From: Rhyzopertha dominica
Taxonomy: Eukaryota > Arthropoda > Insecta > Coleoptera > Bostrichidae
Length of the DNA: 64,000 bases
Direction of reading: 5' to 3'
NCBI GenBank assembly: GCA_025024175.1
Contig: QCXZ01000064.1
Span: forward strand, 48,443,325 to 48,507,324
Shown here: positions 1-12,500 of the stretch, piece by piece
Numbering within the stretch: position 1 is the first letter of the stretch
Layout of the letters: each line of letters begins with the position of its first letter
The notes under the pieces: generated by a model
The model's database searches: none
The model's input: the letters and a program-made list of their open reading frames with translations, nothing else
Told to the model about the DNA's origin: nothing
Position numbers and translations under genes: made by a program

Positions 1-3000
1 TTAAGATTTTAAAATAATTATGAAATGTTTCTGGTGTCAGCTTGAAGGATCTTAATTAAATTTTGAAAAGCTGATTGTATTTAATAAATTATTTCCTTCA
101 GTCTGGTGCCCATAACGTTATATATTACTCGTTTTATAAATAATGCTTTGTATTCATCTATCTTCACTGGTCTTAATTTAGTATTTTATCTACTACTAAT
201 TCTCTATTTATAACAAATATTCCAAATTATTCTTTGAACGCTGGTAAATTGTGTGTGAACGTAGTTTAGGCCCTTGTGTAATAATTCTTGTTTTGCCCCA
301 GATATTACATGAAATAGCTAAAGTAAAAAAACTAGGTCTTTTTCTATTAGAAGCTCACTCTAGATGTAGGTTAATTATCTCAACAAATATTACGCTGTCT
401 AGTCTTTTATGTAGTTCTTTATTGATTAATTTTAATTGCTCACCTAAGTTTTGCTGAGTGTGTTACTTGTTTATTTCCAAATCGGTGCAAACGGTTGCTG
501 CCTTCTGTACGACCTTTTTTTATTATTAATTTAAAATAACTTACCTATATACAATTTCTACTCTGCCAGTAGAACTTGATGGTGTGCTGTAAAAACGTAA
601 TTTTTTTGTAATGGGACTCCCCTGAAAAGCTATTAAATAAGCGTCTTTTCCTTTTCCGTGTCTCGGAAACAATGTACTAGTTTATTTCGTCTTCCGAACC
701 CTATTTGCAGAAGCAGATATAAAAAAAACTAAACATAAATCAGCGGGATATCTACAGATCGGGCGAAATTAAGGCTGATGGTAAAATGAATTGGCCGAGT
801 AATCCACGTGACGTTGTGAAAAAGCGACCGTATTCAGGATGGACTGTAAATTACGTGCTATAAATTTCCGACCTTGTTAAGATCAGCCCTAAGAAATAAG
901 TCACCTAATTATCCCATTTGCAAATTGAAACACTGATTCTGTGACTGCAGGACAGGGAAATTTGAACAGATATAATGATCAATTAAATGAACTCCCGAAG
1001 CTTGAAAACAGTACATGGATATTCTTATTGTTTAACTTCAGTTTTTCGTACAACGCCCGGACGTGTCAATTTTTGTTTGAGGGGAGAATCAACATTTCTT
1101 GGGTAATTTACGTGACTCCACCCTTAGGGTAAGGGTAAACAGTATTGCAACAATTTTAATTGGGAAGGGTATCAAAAGGACACGTAGTGGTAGACTAATA
1201 AGATGGATATGGATGGTTACGCTATTTTTTTCAAAATGACGAATATGCAAAATGAATGACAAAAGCAGTCAATGCTATATTACAACCATCACAAAACGAG
1301 CAAAGCCAAAAGATTTCGATTACTTGTCCAAATGAGTTGTTCATTTGTGATTTTACCTTGTATCCCTATATCAAGAAAACAATGAACCTACCTGATGAAG
1401 TATTAATAGTAGTAGGATTTATTTGACTCTGACATATGTTTGTATCTCCCTCTTGCGTAAAGTATAACTTCGTGACTATTAAACATTCTTGATCTGGAAT
1501 AAATCAGTTCCACCAGTGTGGTATCCAAGGTCTATGATTCTTGTTATCAAGCAACGGCACTTGAAAATATGCTTTGAACATAGAAGTCACCAGAGGTAAA
1601 GGTTGAGTTGCTGCATTAAAGAAAGTACCATCAGTTCGATTCCCAATGTTTTACACGAGCTAACTCCTGTAAACTGTCTTCTGGTTTTTTCTAATGCGAA
1701 TATAATATTTTCTCGGAAAGATCGCTGTCGCTATAAAACTGACAAAAAGTTATTATAGTGTGACGTTTCGATTGCGCCTGTAACCTTTGTCAAAGACGAG
1801 ATCCTCAAAATTTTTAAAGTAAATAAACATATCACCAAGGAAGCGGGACGTCATAGAAAGTATGTGCCAACCTGATAAAATATTAATCTAACGATGAAAA
1901 AGGAACTACCTACCTACTAGATATACATGAACTACTTGATAAAAGATAACTACAAAATAGCCTTCCAAATGTCACCTAAATCATAATTTTCGCAGTCTTC
2001 ATTTTCAATATTTTTTACAATACTTTGGTAATTTTTGTTTTGGTATTTCCACATAATAATGTAGTTTCCCATCCTGATTGTGTGGCATAGAATCTATTCA
2101 TTTTTATTATCTTGAAAACGCTCTTCTGTATTGATTCTTTAGCTTTTGTTCTACCACCACTTTTTTTTCTTCCTTCCACTTTACGTATTTTTCATTTTAA
2201 ACTTTCCCTGTTTTATTCTTTTCAACAGTATTCTCAGTTTCTTCTGATGATTCCTCACTTTGTTTCAACTGAAAACTTTTTGGTTCTCGTTGGTATTATC
2301 CTTCGTTGGTCTCTTCTTTTTTTTTCCTAGTTTATTCTTTCTTATAATATATTCTTTTTCATCGTTTCTTCTGGTTTAGACCAGCGTAAATGCTTTTTCG
2401 AGAGATCCTCACATTTGCTTCGTTTTAACTTCTCGCTACTAAAATATCCGATATAACGTTGATCCTTTTCTCGTTGTTGTTCAACACAGATGTTTTGTGT
2501 AATAATATTATGTTCTTATTTTCTGTAATATTCACAGAGGTAACAATCCACGTATACCAGCTTCTGTGACTGAAGCAGGCATTTTTGGTATTATTTCGTT
2601 ATTTCTTCTAGAAATGTTTGATTGGCTCTTTAAAAATAGTTCTATCAATTTAGCATCCGGCCTGTCGCTTTAAATTTAGTTGATCTTTGTGAATCATTTA
2701 AAATTTTCTATACTGTATCCTTAATTTTTTCCAGATACAATGGAAATCCCAATTTTGCTTTTTACAGAACCCAAGTTTCTAATCTTGCTGCTTTAGCATG
2801 GGTTAAAGTTGGCGCTGGCCCCATTTTTCTTTTATTTGGTACTTCAGCTGAGATTTAATTGTGTAGTATAGATTTTGGAATTACTTTATTGATGTTTTAT
2901 TTAAACTTAAGTTCCCACTGTTTACGTCGTAAATCACTGTGCTCAAATCGTCTTCTAAATATTTAAATAGTACATATTGAGGAGTATTCTAGGGACAAAT

Positions 3001-3520
3001 ATCAGCTAAATTGCAATCCAATTGAATATACTAATATCTATTTCTGAATGAAAGTTGGTTGCAAAATTATTACTATTTGTACTTGTTTTAACAATTATAT
3101 TCGATAAATCTAGTAAATGAACACCAGTGAAAGAGCCCTGGTTCTCACCACTCATTCTCTGGATTTACACTTCCCACTGTAATATTTTGTAGCTCTAAAA
3201 GCTTTGACATTATTATACTTGGCCAAAAGAGCCGCTTAATTCGAAAATTCTCGACAAATATGATTTAGCCTATATATATTTGGCTCGTAGTTACAAAAAC
3301 ATTGTTAAACAAAATGGACGTCACAATAACACATATATACCGCGCTATATATAAAGAACTGTAAAACAGATTTAAGTATATTAAAAAATATTTCGGCGGA
3401 CGAATATTGTAAAGCGCATTTGCGTAAATAAAAAATAAATAAAACAAAAGTAGGTACACTGAACCAAAAAGGTACGTATGTATAATCAATTTGTGCATTG
3501 AGACAATGCATAAGTACATT
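1..3520. other. AT-rich DNA, no recognised gene
   Basis: Only short open frames are present (72 codons or fewer until 3265), and none shows a motif I recognise. The stretch 2100-2350 is strongly pyrimidine-rich on the plus strand, which explains its apparently hydrophobic 72-codon frame. At about 1762-1803 the minus strand carries a GAAACGTC motif of the kind seen at Penelope-type termini (see findings). Nothing else can be supported. Confidence 0.5.
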
Positions 3521-3536
3521 CATTTTGGTCCAAGGT

Positions 3537-3835
3537 ACAGGTTCATTGGTTCAGTGAACTATCGTTCATTGACTAATGAACCAGTACATGGTCAATTCAT
3601 CGATATTATGAACACGCGTTCATTGAATCAATGTACCGACTTCTTTGGAACAGTGAATAGCTTTTATTGATTCAATATATCAGTTCATTGGTCCAATCAA
3701 TCACTCTATTGATTTTCAGTGAATCGATCATTGATATTATGAATTGCTTCATTGGTTCAATGAATTTTTGTCCAAAATATCAATGAACTGACCACTAGTT
3801 ACCCATTCATTGTCTCCATGCAGAGTTTCATTATT
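3537..3835. repeat. Degenerate palindromic repeat field (TTCATTG / CAATGAA)
   Basis: About 300 bases are built from irregularly spaced copies of TTCATTG or TTCATTGGTTC and their complement CAATGAA or GAACCAATGAA. Examples lie near 3541, 3564, 3629, 3683, 3748 and 3774. Spacing is not constant, so this is not a clean tandem minisatellite. Many short foldbacks are possible because the unit is close to its own reverse complement. I know no family name for it. Confidence 0.7.
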
Positions 3836-3839
3836 ATAC

Positions 3840-6800
3840 TTACTTATAAATACCTATACATACGTATCTTCCTGTCCCACATCATGGGAAAATGTTTTTT
3901 CAGCTTCGTCCAGTTGAATATTAGCTAAATATTCAAAATATTCTCTCTTCTGATTTACCGAAAACAGGGAAGTGAAAGTATAAACTCAAACTTAATTACA
4001 AAGATAAGCAATTCATTTATTTAATTCCCCCAGATAAACTTATGTAAATCAAACTTCCATATCGAAATATGCAAAATGAAAAACTATTTATACTCAGAAA
4101 CCGTATACAAAACGTGCAAGAAAACATTAAACTTGAAATATCCGAACAAACACAAAAAAAAACCAATTTCTTAAATGAAAGAAATACTTAAAACACTACA
4201 AAAACCTTAGCTTTGAGTATCCAAGCTAACACAAAATAAGCAACAATAAAGAAAGAAATACCTATACAAAACACTCAAAAACACAACATTTATTTTTGAC
4301 TTTCCGTTTTCAGGTATTCGGACATAATATGGACTTTTGAGAACGAACTAGTCTTTTTCAAATTATAGAAGTGGAATTCAATGGAGCTCCGTAACATATT
4401 TGATTCAGTTGCATTATATCGACTACCCTAAGTATGCTCGTAAAATAAATCTAATTTTATCAAAGTAAATTATAATATCCTCCGGTTTCGTGATATCGCT
4501 TCCAACACACATAATAAAAGGCTGAATAGCATTTTTTTTCGACATTGATATAATGTACAGAAATTTAATGACTGGCGCTCATCAATATTATGTACAATTA
4601 TTTTTTCAGTGTATGTGTTTTTTTCATTAATTAACTGTTCATTCTTTGGTCGATTCACCCTTTCTAAAATTCTAGAAATCTTTCATACACGCATTTCCAA
4701 TAAATCTGTTTCAACAAACGAAAGTTACATAACCGAAGGCTCGCAGCGCGACCAGAACGGAAACTACATGTTCAAAAGGACTGTAATCATAAACAGATAC
4801 ATTATTTATTTATCATGCTGTAGCACTTACAAATGGAATAATACCTTAATGCTATGCTCAAACAAACTAATAATGTCAAGGGTCCCTCATTTATCAATTT
4901 ATCTGAAATACTAATATTGTCCGTTCCCCAGGGTATTAAATATCCCATCCATTTTAATACACGTAAATGTCCATTCAGTTTGTGAAATTATATATCAACA
5001 AAATCGCATGTAATTTCTAATCTTTACAACTTGTGAGACAAATTAATAATGAGATTTATTTATATTACAGATTCTGTTCAAAAGCATAAGACAAATGAGG
5101 TGTCGCTGTACTCGCCGATATACCAATATTGAATTGCTTTCAACGTTTCCTTATCGCAGACAAGTAGGAGGCCTTAACTTTTAATCTATTACTTTACAAA
5201 CTAAGACGGCGAGCGGACTCAAGTAATCACCAATTACGGGCTCAACGAACATTTTCCCTAAATACCGGGTTAGCGCTTGACGTAATCATCCCTAAAGAGC
5301 TATTAATGCGGTTTTTGGCGATTATATAGAGGCGATCGAGGGTCGCTCTGTCTTGACAGATTTAACGAGCCGAGCTTTCCGAATATAAATTGTTCAGTGA
5401 ACGAGCAAACAGTGCAACCGACAATTTCTGTCGGTTTTTGCGGGTTGCATTTGAGATAAATCGACTGGCGCCGGAAAAGGGTGGCTTATGTCTTAATGAA
5501 CGATTTCCGTGGTCGTTTGTCATACACTTTTTAGTTTTACAAGAAGATGCTTGCAAATTTTAGTAATTATAGTTTTTGAAGCCGTAAACAGAATTGCAAT
5601 CGACTGGTGCTGGCAGTAGCAAAAATTAACATCATTTGCATAATGTTACGATTCATTTTTCGAATATCTGATTTATTGCTCAAATTGGTGATTAGCAGGT
5701 CATTATTTCAAGCAATAATCTTCGTTGTATTGCTAATCCACGCAACACCCAGAAGTGCATTTTTACACAATTATTTCAATTCCAATCTAATGTTTGATGT
5801 TTGATCATTTTAGGCTATTTCCTTTTTCTTTCTTCTACTTCGATAAACTTATTCGTAATAATCGTCGCCTCACTATATTTTGAGTTATTGCCTTAGTATT
5901 AGGCACGGTAGTAGATAGTGGGAATCGCTCCGCTTTGCATAAGGCTACTTTACAGCGCACGCTGTGTTAATATCAATTTGATTCCTAACATTACCTAATC
6001 GAGTTGCGATGATTCATTTATCTTTCAAAAAGTGTGGAAAGGATAAGATTCTGTGAACAGATTTGCGCCAGATAATGAAAATCCGCTGCAAATTGAATCA
6101 ATACTTCCAGATCAAGTTGTCAAAATTAAATTTACGCTTTTATTTTTTATATTATACTATTAATAATGAGGTTTTGTGCACCTTTAATCTCTAGATTTTT
6201 TTTCTTCGACAAACGGTACTCATGATAGCAAAAATTCATAAATTTGTAAAATCGTATTTTCTAAAAAACTCGAAAATTATTAACTAAACAGAACAAAGAT
6301 GTGTGGATAGGGTCCAAAATTAATTTTTTTGGAAATATTTCGAAAATGTCAAAATTTTGAAACATGTTTTAAACACCTTATGTGAGAATTTTTATTTCCT
6401 ATCTGATGGTATTTTCATATGTGAATATATTAAGTATTTTCCGAGATATTTGGGAAAAAAAACCTTTTTTGACCCTTTTTTCCTCTAAAAAGTTTGCTGC
6501 ACCGAACATTTATAGGCACTAATAATACTCGCAATTATAATACTAATCACATATTAAAAGGCAAAAAATTAAAGTTTGCAAAAAGTGTAGTTACCCCACA
6601 ATTTTAGGGAAGTGGACTCTATACCCTACTCACCCCAAAAACAACATGTTGCTTTGAGTAGTTGAGATTTATGTGTATGCCAAATTTCAAGTTCATATGT
6701 TGTCTTTCGAAAGTTATTGCGTCCACACACAGGCAGACATACAAACACGAAATTTTTACTGAAATCTTGTTTTTGGACATTTTCCAGCATTTTAAGGCGA

Positions 6801-7100
6801 TTGAGCAAATAAAAAATTTTGAAAATTTCTTTCGCGATACAATACTTCCCATCCGTTGGATGTGGAAGTAAAATTAAATACTGAAATACAACTATTCTAT
6901 ATATTTCTTATATTATGAGGGTAATACTTATTTCACACTATACTTCAGAAGTATATCAAATAAGAGTGTTAGGAAATAAAAAGTGGTGCTTCTGCAGTCA
7001 ACGATTATTAAAAATACACATACAAGGTGATCTAAAAATTAAAAACAAAAACTGTAAGTTAGATTCCTTCTTCTTTCTCTATCATTTGTTTATAGTAATA
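3840..7100. other. Intergenic DNA with a GC-richer patch at 5090-5560
   Basis: No coding motif is recognised. The patch 5090-5560 is visibly less AT-rich than its surroundings. It contains a perfect 8-base-pair stem with a 5-base loop (5416-5436, arms AACCGACA and TGTCGGTT), nested inside an outer TGCAACC/GGTTGCA pair, and a TATATAGA at 5323-5330. A promoter or exon there is conceivable but unproven. Around 6640-6760 the wording 'cgaaagttattgcgtccacacacaggcagacatacaaac' resembles, in my memory, dispersed insect repeats ending in CAGACA runs; here the run is short and only suggestive. Confidence 0.35.
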
Positions 7101-7111
7101 TTTAATTCTTA

Positions 7112-7430
7112 TTATAATATAACAATAAACAAAATTTTGAGAAGTATTTCTGCTTCGTGTTCTTTACAAGTAAGCGAAATAGAAGATGCGTTTGAAAACA
7201 ATTCATCCACTACATTGTCAAAACCAACACTGTGAACATGTTTGGTTAAAAGATTTTTATTTTTTTTAAACTGTGAAATGATCTGATTTTGATTATTTAG
7301 CCGTCTTCTGGATTTTAAAATAGTAAGTGTATATGAAGGACCAGTTGTATCAGAAACATTTGTTCGATAAAAATGATCCCTACATGTAGAGCATTTCGAC
7401 GATTTAATTTTTTTTTGCATATAATGCTCT
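7112..7430 (-). pseudogene. P-element/THAP-type transposase C-terminal fragment
   Basis: A 102-codon minus-strand frame reads KCSTCRDHF, then SYTLTILKSRRRL, then a lysine-rich helix-like stretch ending near EHEAEILLKILF. In P-element-like (THAP9-type) transposases the C-terminal part has a C-x2-C pair followed by a conserved 'LKSRGGL' block, and this fragment fits that order with GG changed to RR. Stops lie on both sides and no catalytic core is present, so it is a relic. Upstream on the same strand (7430-7600) the frame is broken. The assignment rests on motif order only; another domesticated or decayed THAP-associated ORF is possible. A second P/THAP-type relic lies at 43865-44845. Confidence 0.45.
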
Positions 7431-7639
7431 ATCGCAAGAATTACTGTTACAGCTCGGCACTACACAATACTTTAACATTTCTGTTATTTCAAAAGCCTTC
7501 ACACAAATACCACACCGAATGTATTATGCATGCCACTGGCATCATCAGAAAGGACTCGCAATATCGGACAGTATGTACACGTTGGATTGTACAATTTTCC
7601 TAACAGACGAGCGCATAAAAGGCGCGGATTTGTTGACTC

Positions 7640-7790
7640 GCTAAGAACAAGAAGGTGAAAAATTTATAGACTCTATTATCACCACAGGTGAAACCTGGGT
7701 GCAGATGCAGGTAAAGTCACTCCAGAAACAAATCGAGCTTTAATGGATTGAAGTCACACCCCATCGGCGAAACACAAAAAGGGGAAAAAC
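7640..7790 (+). pseudogene. Mariner transposase scrap (first catalytic region)
   Basis: The plus strand from about 7640 reads EQEGEKFIDSIITTGETWV followed by stop-interrupted sequence ending IEVTPHRRNTKRGK. This matches the mariner region around the first catalytic aspartate, usually written as a hydrophobic stretch, then ITGDETW, then a conserved EWRH-type block. Here the aspartate position is disturbed (TTGETW) and there is a stop before IEVTP. Only about 50 codons remain and no terminal repeats were found, so it is a dead internal fragment of the mariner superfamily. Confidence 0.5.
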
Positions 7791-8000
7791 CAGTAGCACA
7801 ACCATATTGTTCCAATGTTGGCACAATTTGGAATATATATTGGCCCAGAATTGTTTCTCAATATTAGCCCAAAAATAAATGTGAACATTTGACAATATTG
7901 GCCCACCAACAAACGCCGCTCTTGGTCTAAAACCGCATGGCCTAGCAATGATTATCAATAAAAAATAACAAAATTATGTCTACGCCATGTCGCCTGCAAT

Positions 8001-8042
8001 CTGTAGACAGCTGTTTCGGCTTATAAAGCCTCCTCAACACAG
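8001..8042 (-). ncRNA. Hammerhead-ribozyme-like motif (type I, minimal stem III)
   Basis: Read on the minus strand, 42 bases can be laid out as a hammerhead: stem I strand CTGTG; core TTGAGGA (canonical CTGANGA with C3 changed to T); stem II GGCTT-TAT-AAGCC (5 perfect pairs); GAAAC; loop AGCT; cleavage triplet GTC; and closing stem I strand TACAG (4 Watson-Crick pairs plus one G-U). Stem III is only the A-U and C-G pairs, as reported for hammerheads of Penelope-like retroelements. The C3 change should weaken activity because C3 pairs with G8. A competing plain hairpin between CAGCTGT and ACAGCTG also exists. No flanking Penelope reading frame is visible here. Confidence 0.45.
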
Positions 8043-8199
8043 CTGAGAACAGCACTCTGCAGAAATCGTCGTTGGGGATCTCCGTTGCCCACAGCAAAGT
8101 GAGCTGCGGTTCAGATTAGTTCCCGACAGCCGTTAAATTGCCACTAGATGGCATGGTGTTGTCCACATTCTAATTCTCGCACTGGTTATCGATGTTGAT

Positions 8200-8400
8200 G
8201 TTGAAGTCCCGATTATGTTTCGATACATCAACTAATACCGTTATTGGTTTCATGACGATAGCGGGCTGACATCAGAATGTCATTATTTGTCCAACAACAT
8301 ATGTCGTTGTTGGCCTAAAAGTAATGACCGTTGTTGGTCCAACACTGGATGTTATTGTTTTGCGGAGAGCATTTTATCATAACCTACGTATGTTGTGGTT
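8200..8400. repeat. Degenerate TTGTTGG/CCAACA-type repeat wording
   Basis: Words of the type 'gttgttggtccaacac', 'gttgttggcct' and 'ttgtccaacaac' recur at 8285-8350. Related 'ttggccca' words occur at 7840-7915. They look like degenerate short palindromic repeats, possibly the ends of decayed elements. No unit length can be set. Confidence 0.3.
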
Positions 8401-8680
8401 TTATGCCGTATATACAGGACGCAAAAAAGTATGGAAAAATTACAACAAAACAAGAATACTGTTGAGTTTTGAACAACAATGTTTAGACAGGTAAATGTCT
8501 ATTTATTTATTATTTATATTTATTATTTCGTTAACTGAAAAATTCAATTGTTTTATTAGAGATATGAGTTTATAGATTTCTTTAATAGCAATTCCATCTT
8601 TTGTCATCGGAAGTTTCTAGAATTTGTTTTTCTTAATTGAATGTTTAAGTTAATCATATGCTAAACAAAACCTGCCCTAA

Positions 8681-8729
<49 letters not shown>
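8681..8729. repeat. (AAT)n microsatellite
   Basis: About 16 uninterrupted AAT units. It is not associated with a recognisable element end. Confidence 0.95.
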
Positions 8730-9039
8730 GAAACTCATCTGTCCTAGCGTTTTTGCTCAAAAACAAAGAAAAATATCTAATTGCTTTATATATTTTTTAC
8801 GCCAGGTATGTTTTTATATAAATATTTAATCATTTTATGTACAATCGTAAATGCAGCCAAGTGCCGTCACGCTTATGTTTCGCATAATAATCTGTCATAA
8901 AATTTCACAATTTTTGGTACGTGAAGTCGCGATATTCTGGCCACACTTTCTACTTACAAAATGTTTTCGTTCGGTTTATAAAAAAACAACAACAGTAGTA
9001 TATCAATGTTTTTTATAAAGCTTTACATTTAAATGCATG

Positions 9040-9101
9040 TCTATTTCGCTATCATTATAACACATCAGTGCAGTTTTGGTCTAGTGCAGACAGCACGGCA
9101 T
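9040..9101. repeat. Dispersed 'TTTCGCT...CAGTGCAG...GTGCAGAC' repeat, copy 1
   Basis: This block (tatttcgctatcattata, then catcagtgcag, then ctagtgcagacagcacggca) recurs in the same orientation at about 9391-9445 inside the neighbouring foldback element. Related versions occur in reverse at 28400-28482 and forward at 57665-57770. It lies directly left of the foldback element, so the element may be larger than its inverted arms suggest. Confidence 0.65.
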
Positions 9102-9135
9102 AATATTGGTTTTGCCTATATACCAAAGGCTTGGT

Positions 9136-9556
9136 ATGATGTAAGTAAGAATTTAGATGGCAATGCCATCTGTCAGCATTATGTACATTGACATGGTGAC
9201 AAAGCCACCTAGCTGCCATTATGGGATCTAATTCCTAAACGAAGTGACCTGTAGCCTGACATATTGGCGCACTTGCGTACTTCAATTTGACAGCGGGCCC
9301 CTACGGCACTTTTTGCAAGCGGGAAAGAACTAGCATACATTAAAATTCATATCTATGATGTGCTGTCTGCACCGCAACCAACTGCAGATAGATCTATTTC
9401 GCTATCATTATAGCTCATCAGTGCAGTTTCGATCTAGTGCAGTGCAGTGCCTGCACGCCTGCCTGCCTGCCATAATGGCAGCTAGGTGTCTTTGTCATCA
9501 TGTCAGTGTAATGCTGACAGATGGTATTGCCATCTAAATTCTTACTTAAATCATAT
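9136..9556. mobile_element. Foldback element with long inverted arms
   Basis: The left arm 9136-9224 and the right arm 9471-9555 are inverted copies. Both contain taagaatttagatggcaat, ccatctgtcagcatta and cacctagctgccattatgg, with only a few substitutions and small indels over some 85-90 bases. The 245-base centre holds 'ttttgcaagcgggaaagaac' (9311-9330; also near 28347 as tttgcaagcgggcaagaacc) and a copy of the dispersed CAGTGCAG block. No transposase frame is present, so it is a non-autonomous foldback or MITE-like element. Target duplication is unclear because the arms run into similar sequence at both ends. Confidence 0.7.
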
Positions 9557-9559
9557 TAA

Positions 9560-12500
9560 AGCTTTACGTGTTTAGTATTGAAATTGATATAAGTACATTA
9601 TCCATTATTTTTTAAATTGCTGTTACTGCCTCTTGGTTCAGATAATTAATAAAATAACAAAGAGGTAAAGACTACAAGTTTGTTTATTCATAAAAATCAA
9701 TATTGAAAATAGTGCGGGCTCTTCCTTCTGACTTGTTAGGCACACTACAGAGTCAAACGATGCAAACAAACGTGAGATAGAAGTAATTAACATAACAGCA
9801 AAGACAATTGGATTAAAAGGGCACGAAAACAACCCAGGATGTTAAATATGCATCAAGTTAAAGCGCTTGTTTAAGCCAGGAGAATTTTACACTTTATAAT
9901 AATGTACTACTTAAAAGCACAAGCTTCGCTAACCTTATTAGTGCCTGTTACGAAAGATAAGGGTAAATTCAGCTAAATATATTTGCGACAGTACTTTCTC
10001 GCTCGGTACGTATAATCGAGTTGCCATAACCGGTTGGTAATTGTTTATTTAACCCTAATTATACCGCTGCTTACGCCATAGAGTCAAATATTTTACCAAC
10101 GACAACTTACCACCCATCATTTAGCACGAACATACGGGTATTTTATCGTAGAAGTCTCCCACACTTTTGTAATACATAACCGTGTATTATAAAATGCATT
10201 ATACGATGGTTTACTTGTTTTCAAGTTTTGAGACTAATATAGACAATAGCACAGAATGGCTATCTTAAATATACAAGAATCCAATCTTCTGAGATATGTA
10301 TTTTATAATCTATTACTGTTGACAACATTCTACAGAAAATGGTATGTTTGCATATTAAGACTTGTTAATTTTCACAAAAAAAAAAACAATATACATACGA
10401 TGTGCTTTATTTGAAACATAAAACTGAATTGCGAGCATAATGCATTGTGGCGTTTTTGTCAAAACAAGGAAAAAATGAAGAAAACAAACTAAGTGACAAT
10501 TAATGAAAAATTATAACCCGAAAGATCAATTAATATGTGCGCTTAAGCGGGCTGTCAGCTTTAGTGGGGATGGGCGGGTTATTAACCGATAGTAAAAAAC
10601 CAAGGGCGCCACGTGATTTAACCGCTAAGCGAATATCCGCCAATCACAAACCGCGGGTGAAAGATGTCAAAAATTCTGTGATCTAACAGGAATATCTCAA
10701 CAAAAAAAATTCAACGATTGTTCAACAAATTCTATTCAACAAAAATACAACCCAAGTACTTACATGCATCCAGCGGTGTCGTCGCTATACGTATATCGTA
10801 TATCCACTGAAATATCTGAAAACTAATTACAAAAAGGCGTTTCGGGTATCGTGAACCGAAACGAATTGAATTGAATCAAAGCAAAACTCTACCGTTGTAA
10901 TAGAAACAGAACTATAAATGCAAAACACTAATGCAAAATACTAACGAAACTAGTCAAAAGATTGAAGTTAATGTTAAATAATACTCAATTACTTGACAAT
11001 GAGAAAGAGATTTGAAAGTACAATATAAACTGAATTGATTTATATACAATGAATGAACGTGAATCTCAACGAAATATTCAAATAACAAGTAGTATACACA
11101 ACTTAAGTTCGGGGCGATCTCTTCAGGTCACAAGGAACTGGTGAACATCAAAAGTAAATAGGTGCGATGACGATAGGCTCCCTTAGGCTAAGGCTAACGG
11201 TGAACGGCTGTATATGGAATCCCGTGCCCCGCGATATCACCAGAGATAACAAGCCCTTGAAGAAACTCCTCGACAAAAAACGACAGTACCTCAGCGTTGT
11301 AAATACTATTCGGCACTATTAACCGACAGTAAAACCCTAGAATATCAGGTTCTTTAGCTAGAGAGCATTTTAAATGAAACTTACAAGTAACCTCAGCTGG
11401 TCGAGGGTCAAATCACAATGCAGAATCGACGTAGAAAATGTGATTAAACTTCCAAACAAACGATCGAGTAGGCTTCCGAATCCCCTAGCTCGGACAACAT
11501 TTGCTAACGTACAAAAACCAAACTAACGTGCGAAATTTTAAGCAAATATGCGTGTAACTAGTCCAAATAATCCCGAAAATCGGTGAGTACACTATAACCA
11601 CTCAAAATGGAACTAGCTACGAAGCTTTTACTCGATTGTGATTTATTTCTACGTTAACAGGAGAACGTATCGCCGTTTAATGATAGATTTTTCCAGCTGA
11701 CAACGCGATTCTTATCAAGATACAAAAAAGAATGGAGCAAGAAGTTCTCGAGCAGGACCGGTCGAGGTAAACCATGAAATACGCGAAACGACGACCTGTT
11801 CTATTAAACCAATATATATACCAATGAATGATTGAATAAATGTAAAAAAGGACTAAATATAACTTTTGCTAAATTATAGCGTTACAGTATAAAAACATCG
11901 AGAACAGAATATACAGGAACGGAGCAATAGATAGAAATTGGCTATACACAGGGTACGCTACAATAATTTACTTAAGCTCTAAATATAAGCATCTAAAAGT
12001 GGTAAACAGTACAAAGGCAACAGCGCATATCCTGGAAAAATATACTCACAGGACATAAATTTTCTCCACGTGTAGCAAGTGCTTTTAATTTCTAGTAAAT
12101 ATATCAATGCCGTATGACACGGCGTTGTAATATCTGTACATAATGTTGATGTGTACGTGAGTTATATGGTGTCAAGTGTTCTACAATAATTCGCATAAAA
12201 TGTTAGAGGATTTTCAAAGTTTAGGCGAACGAGGTGGAAAGGGAAAGATATAGCCAGCTAAGTGACACTTGTTGTGGATTGTGGATATCTTACACGCAGT
12301 TGTGTAGATTGCAAGTTATAAAAAGCTTCTTATATGTAGCTACCATAATTGTGTGGAAATACTTTCTCTAAATCGTGCTTGTAGGATTTTTAGGTAAGTA
12401 AATTATGTAGTTTAAAAGGTGATATGTCCATTGAACATAGTGCTCTAACTTAACAAAACTGTGATATTGATGTAATATTGAAATCAATAGTTAAAAACAA

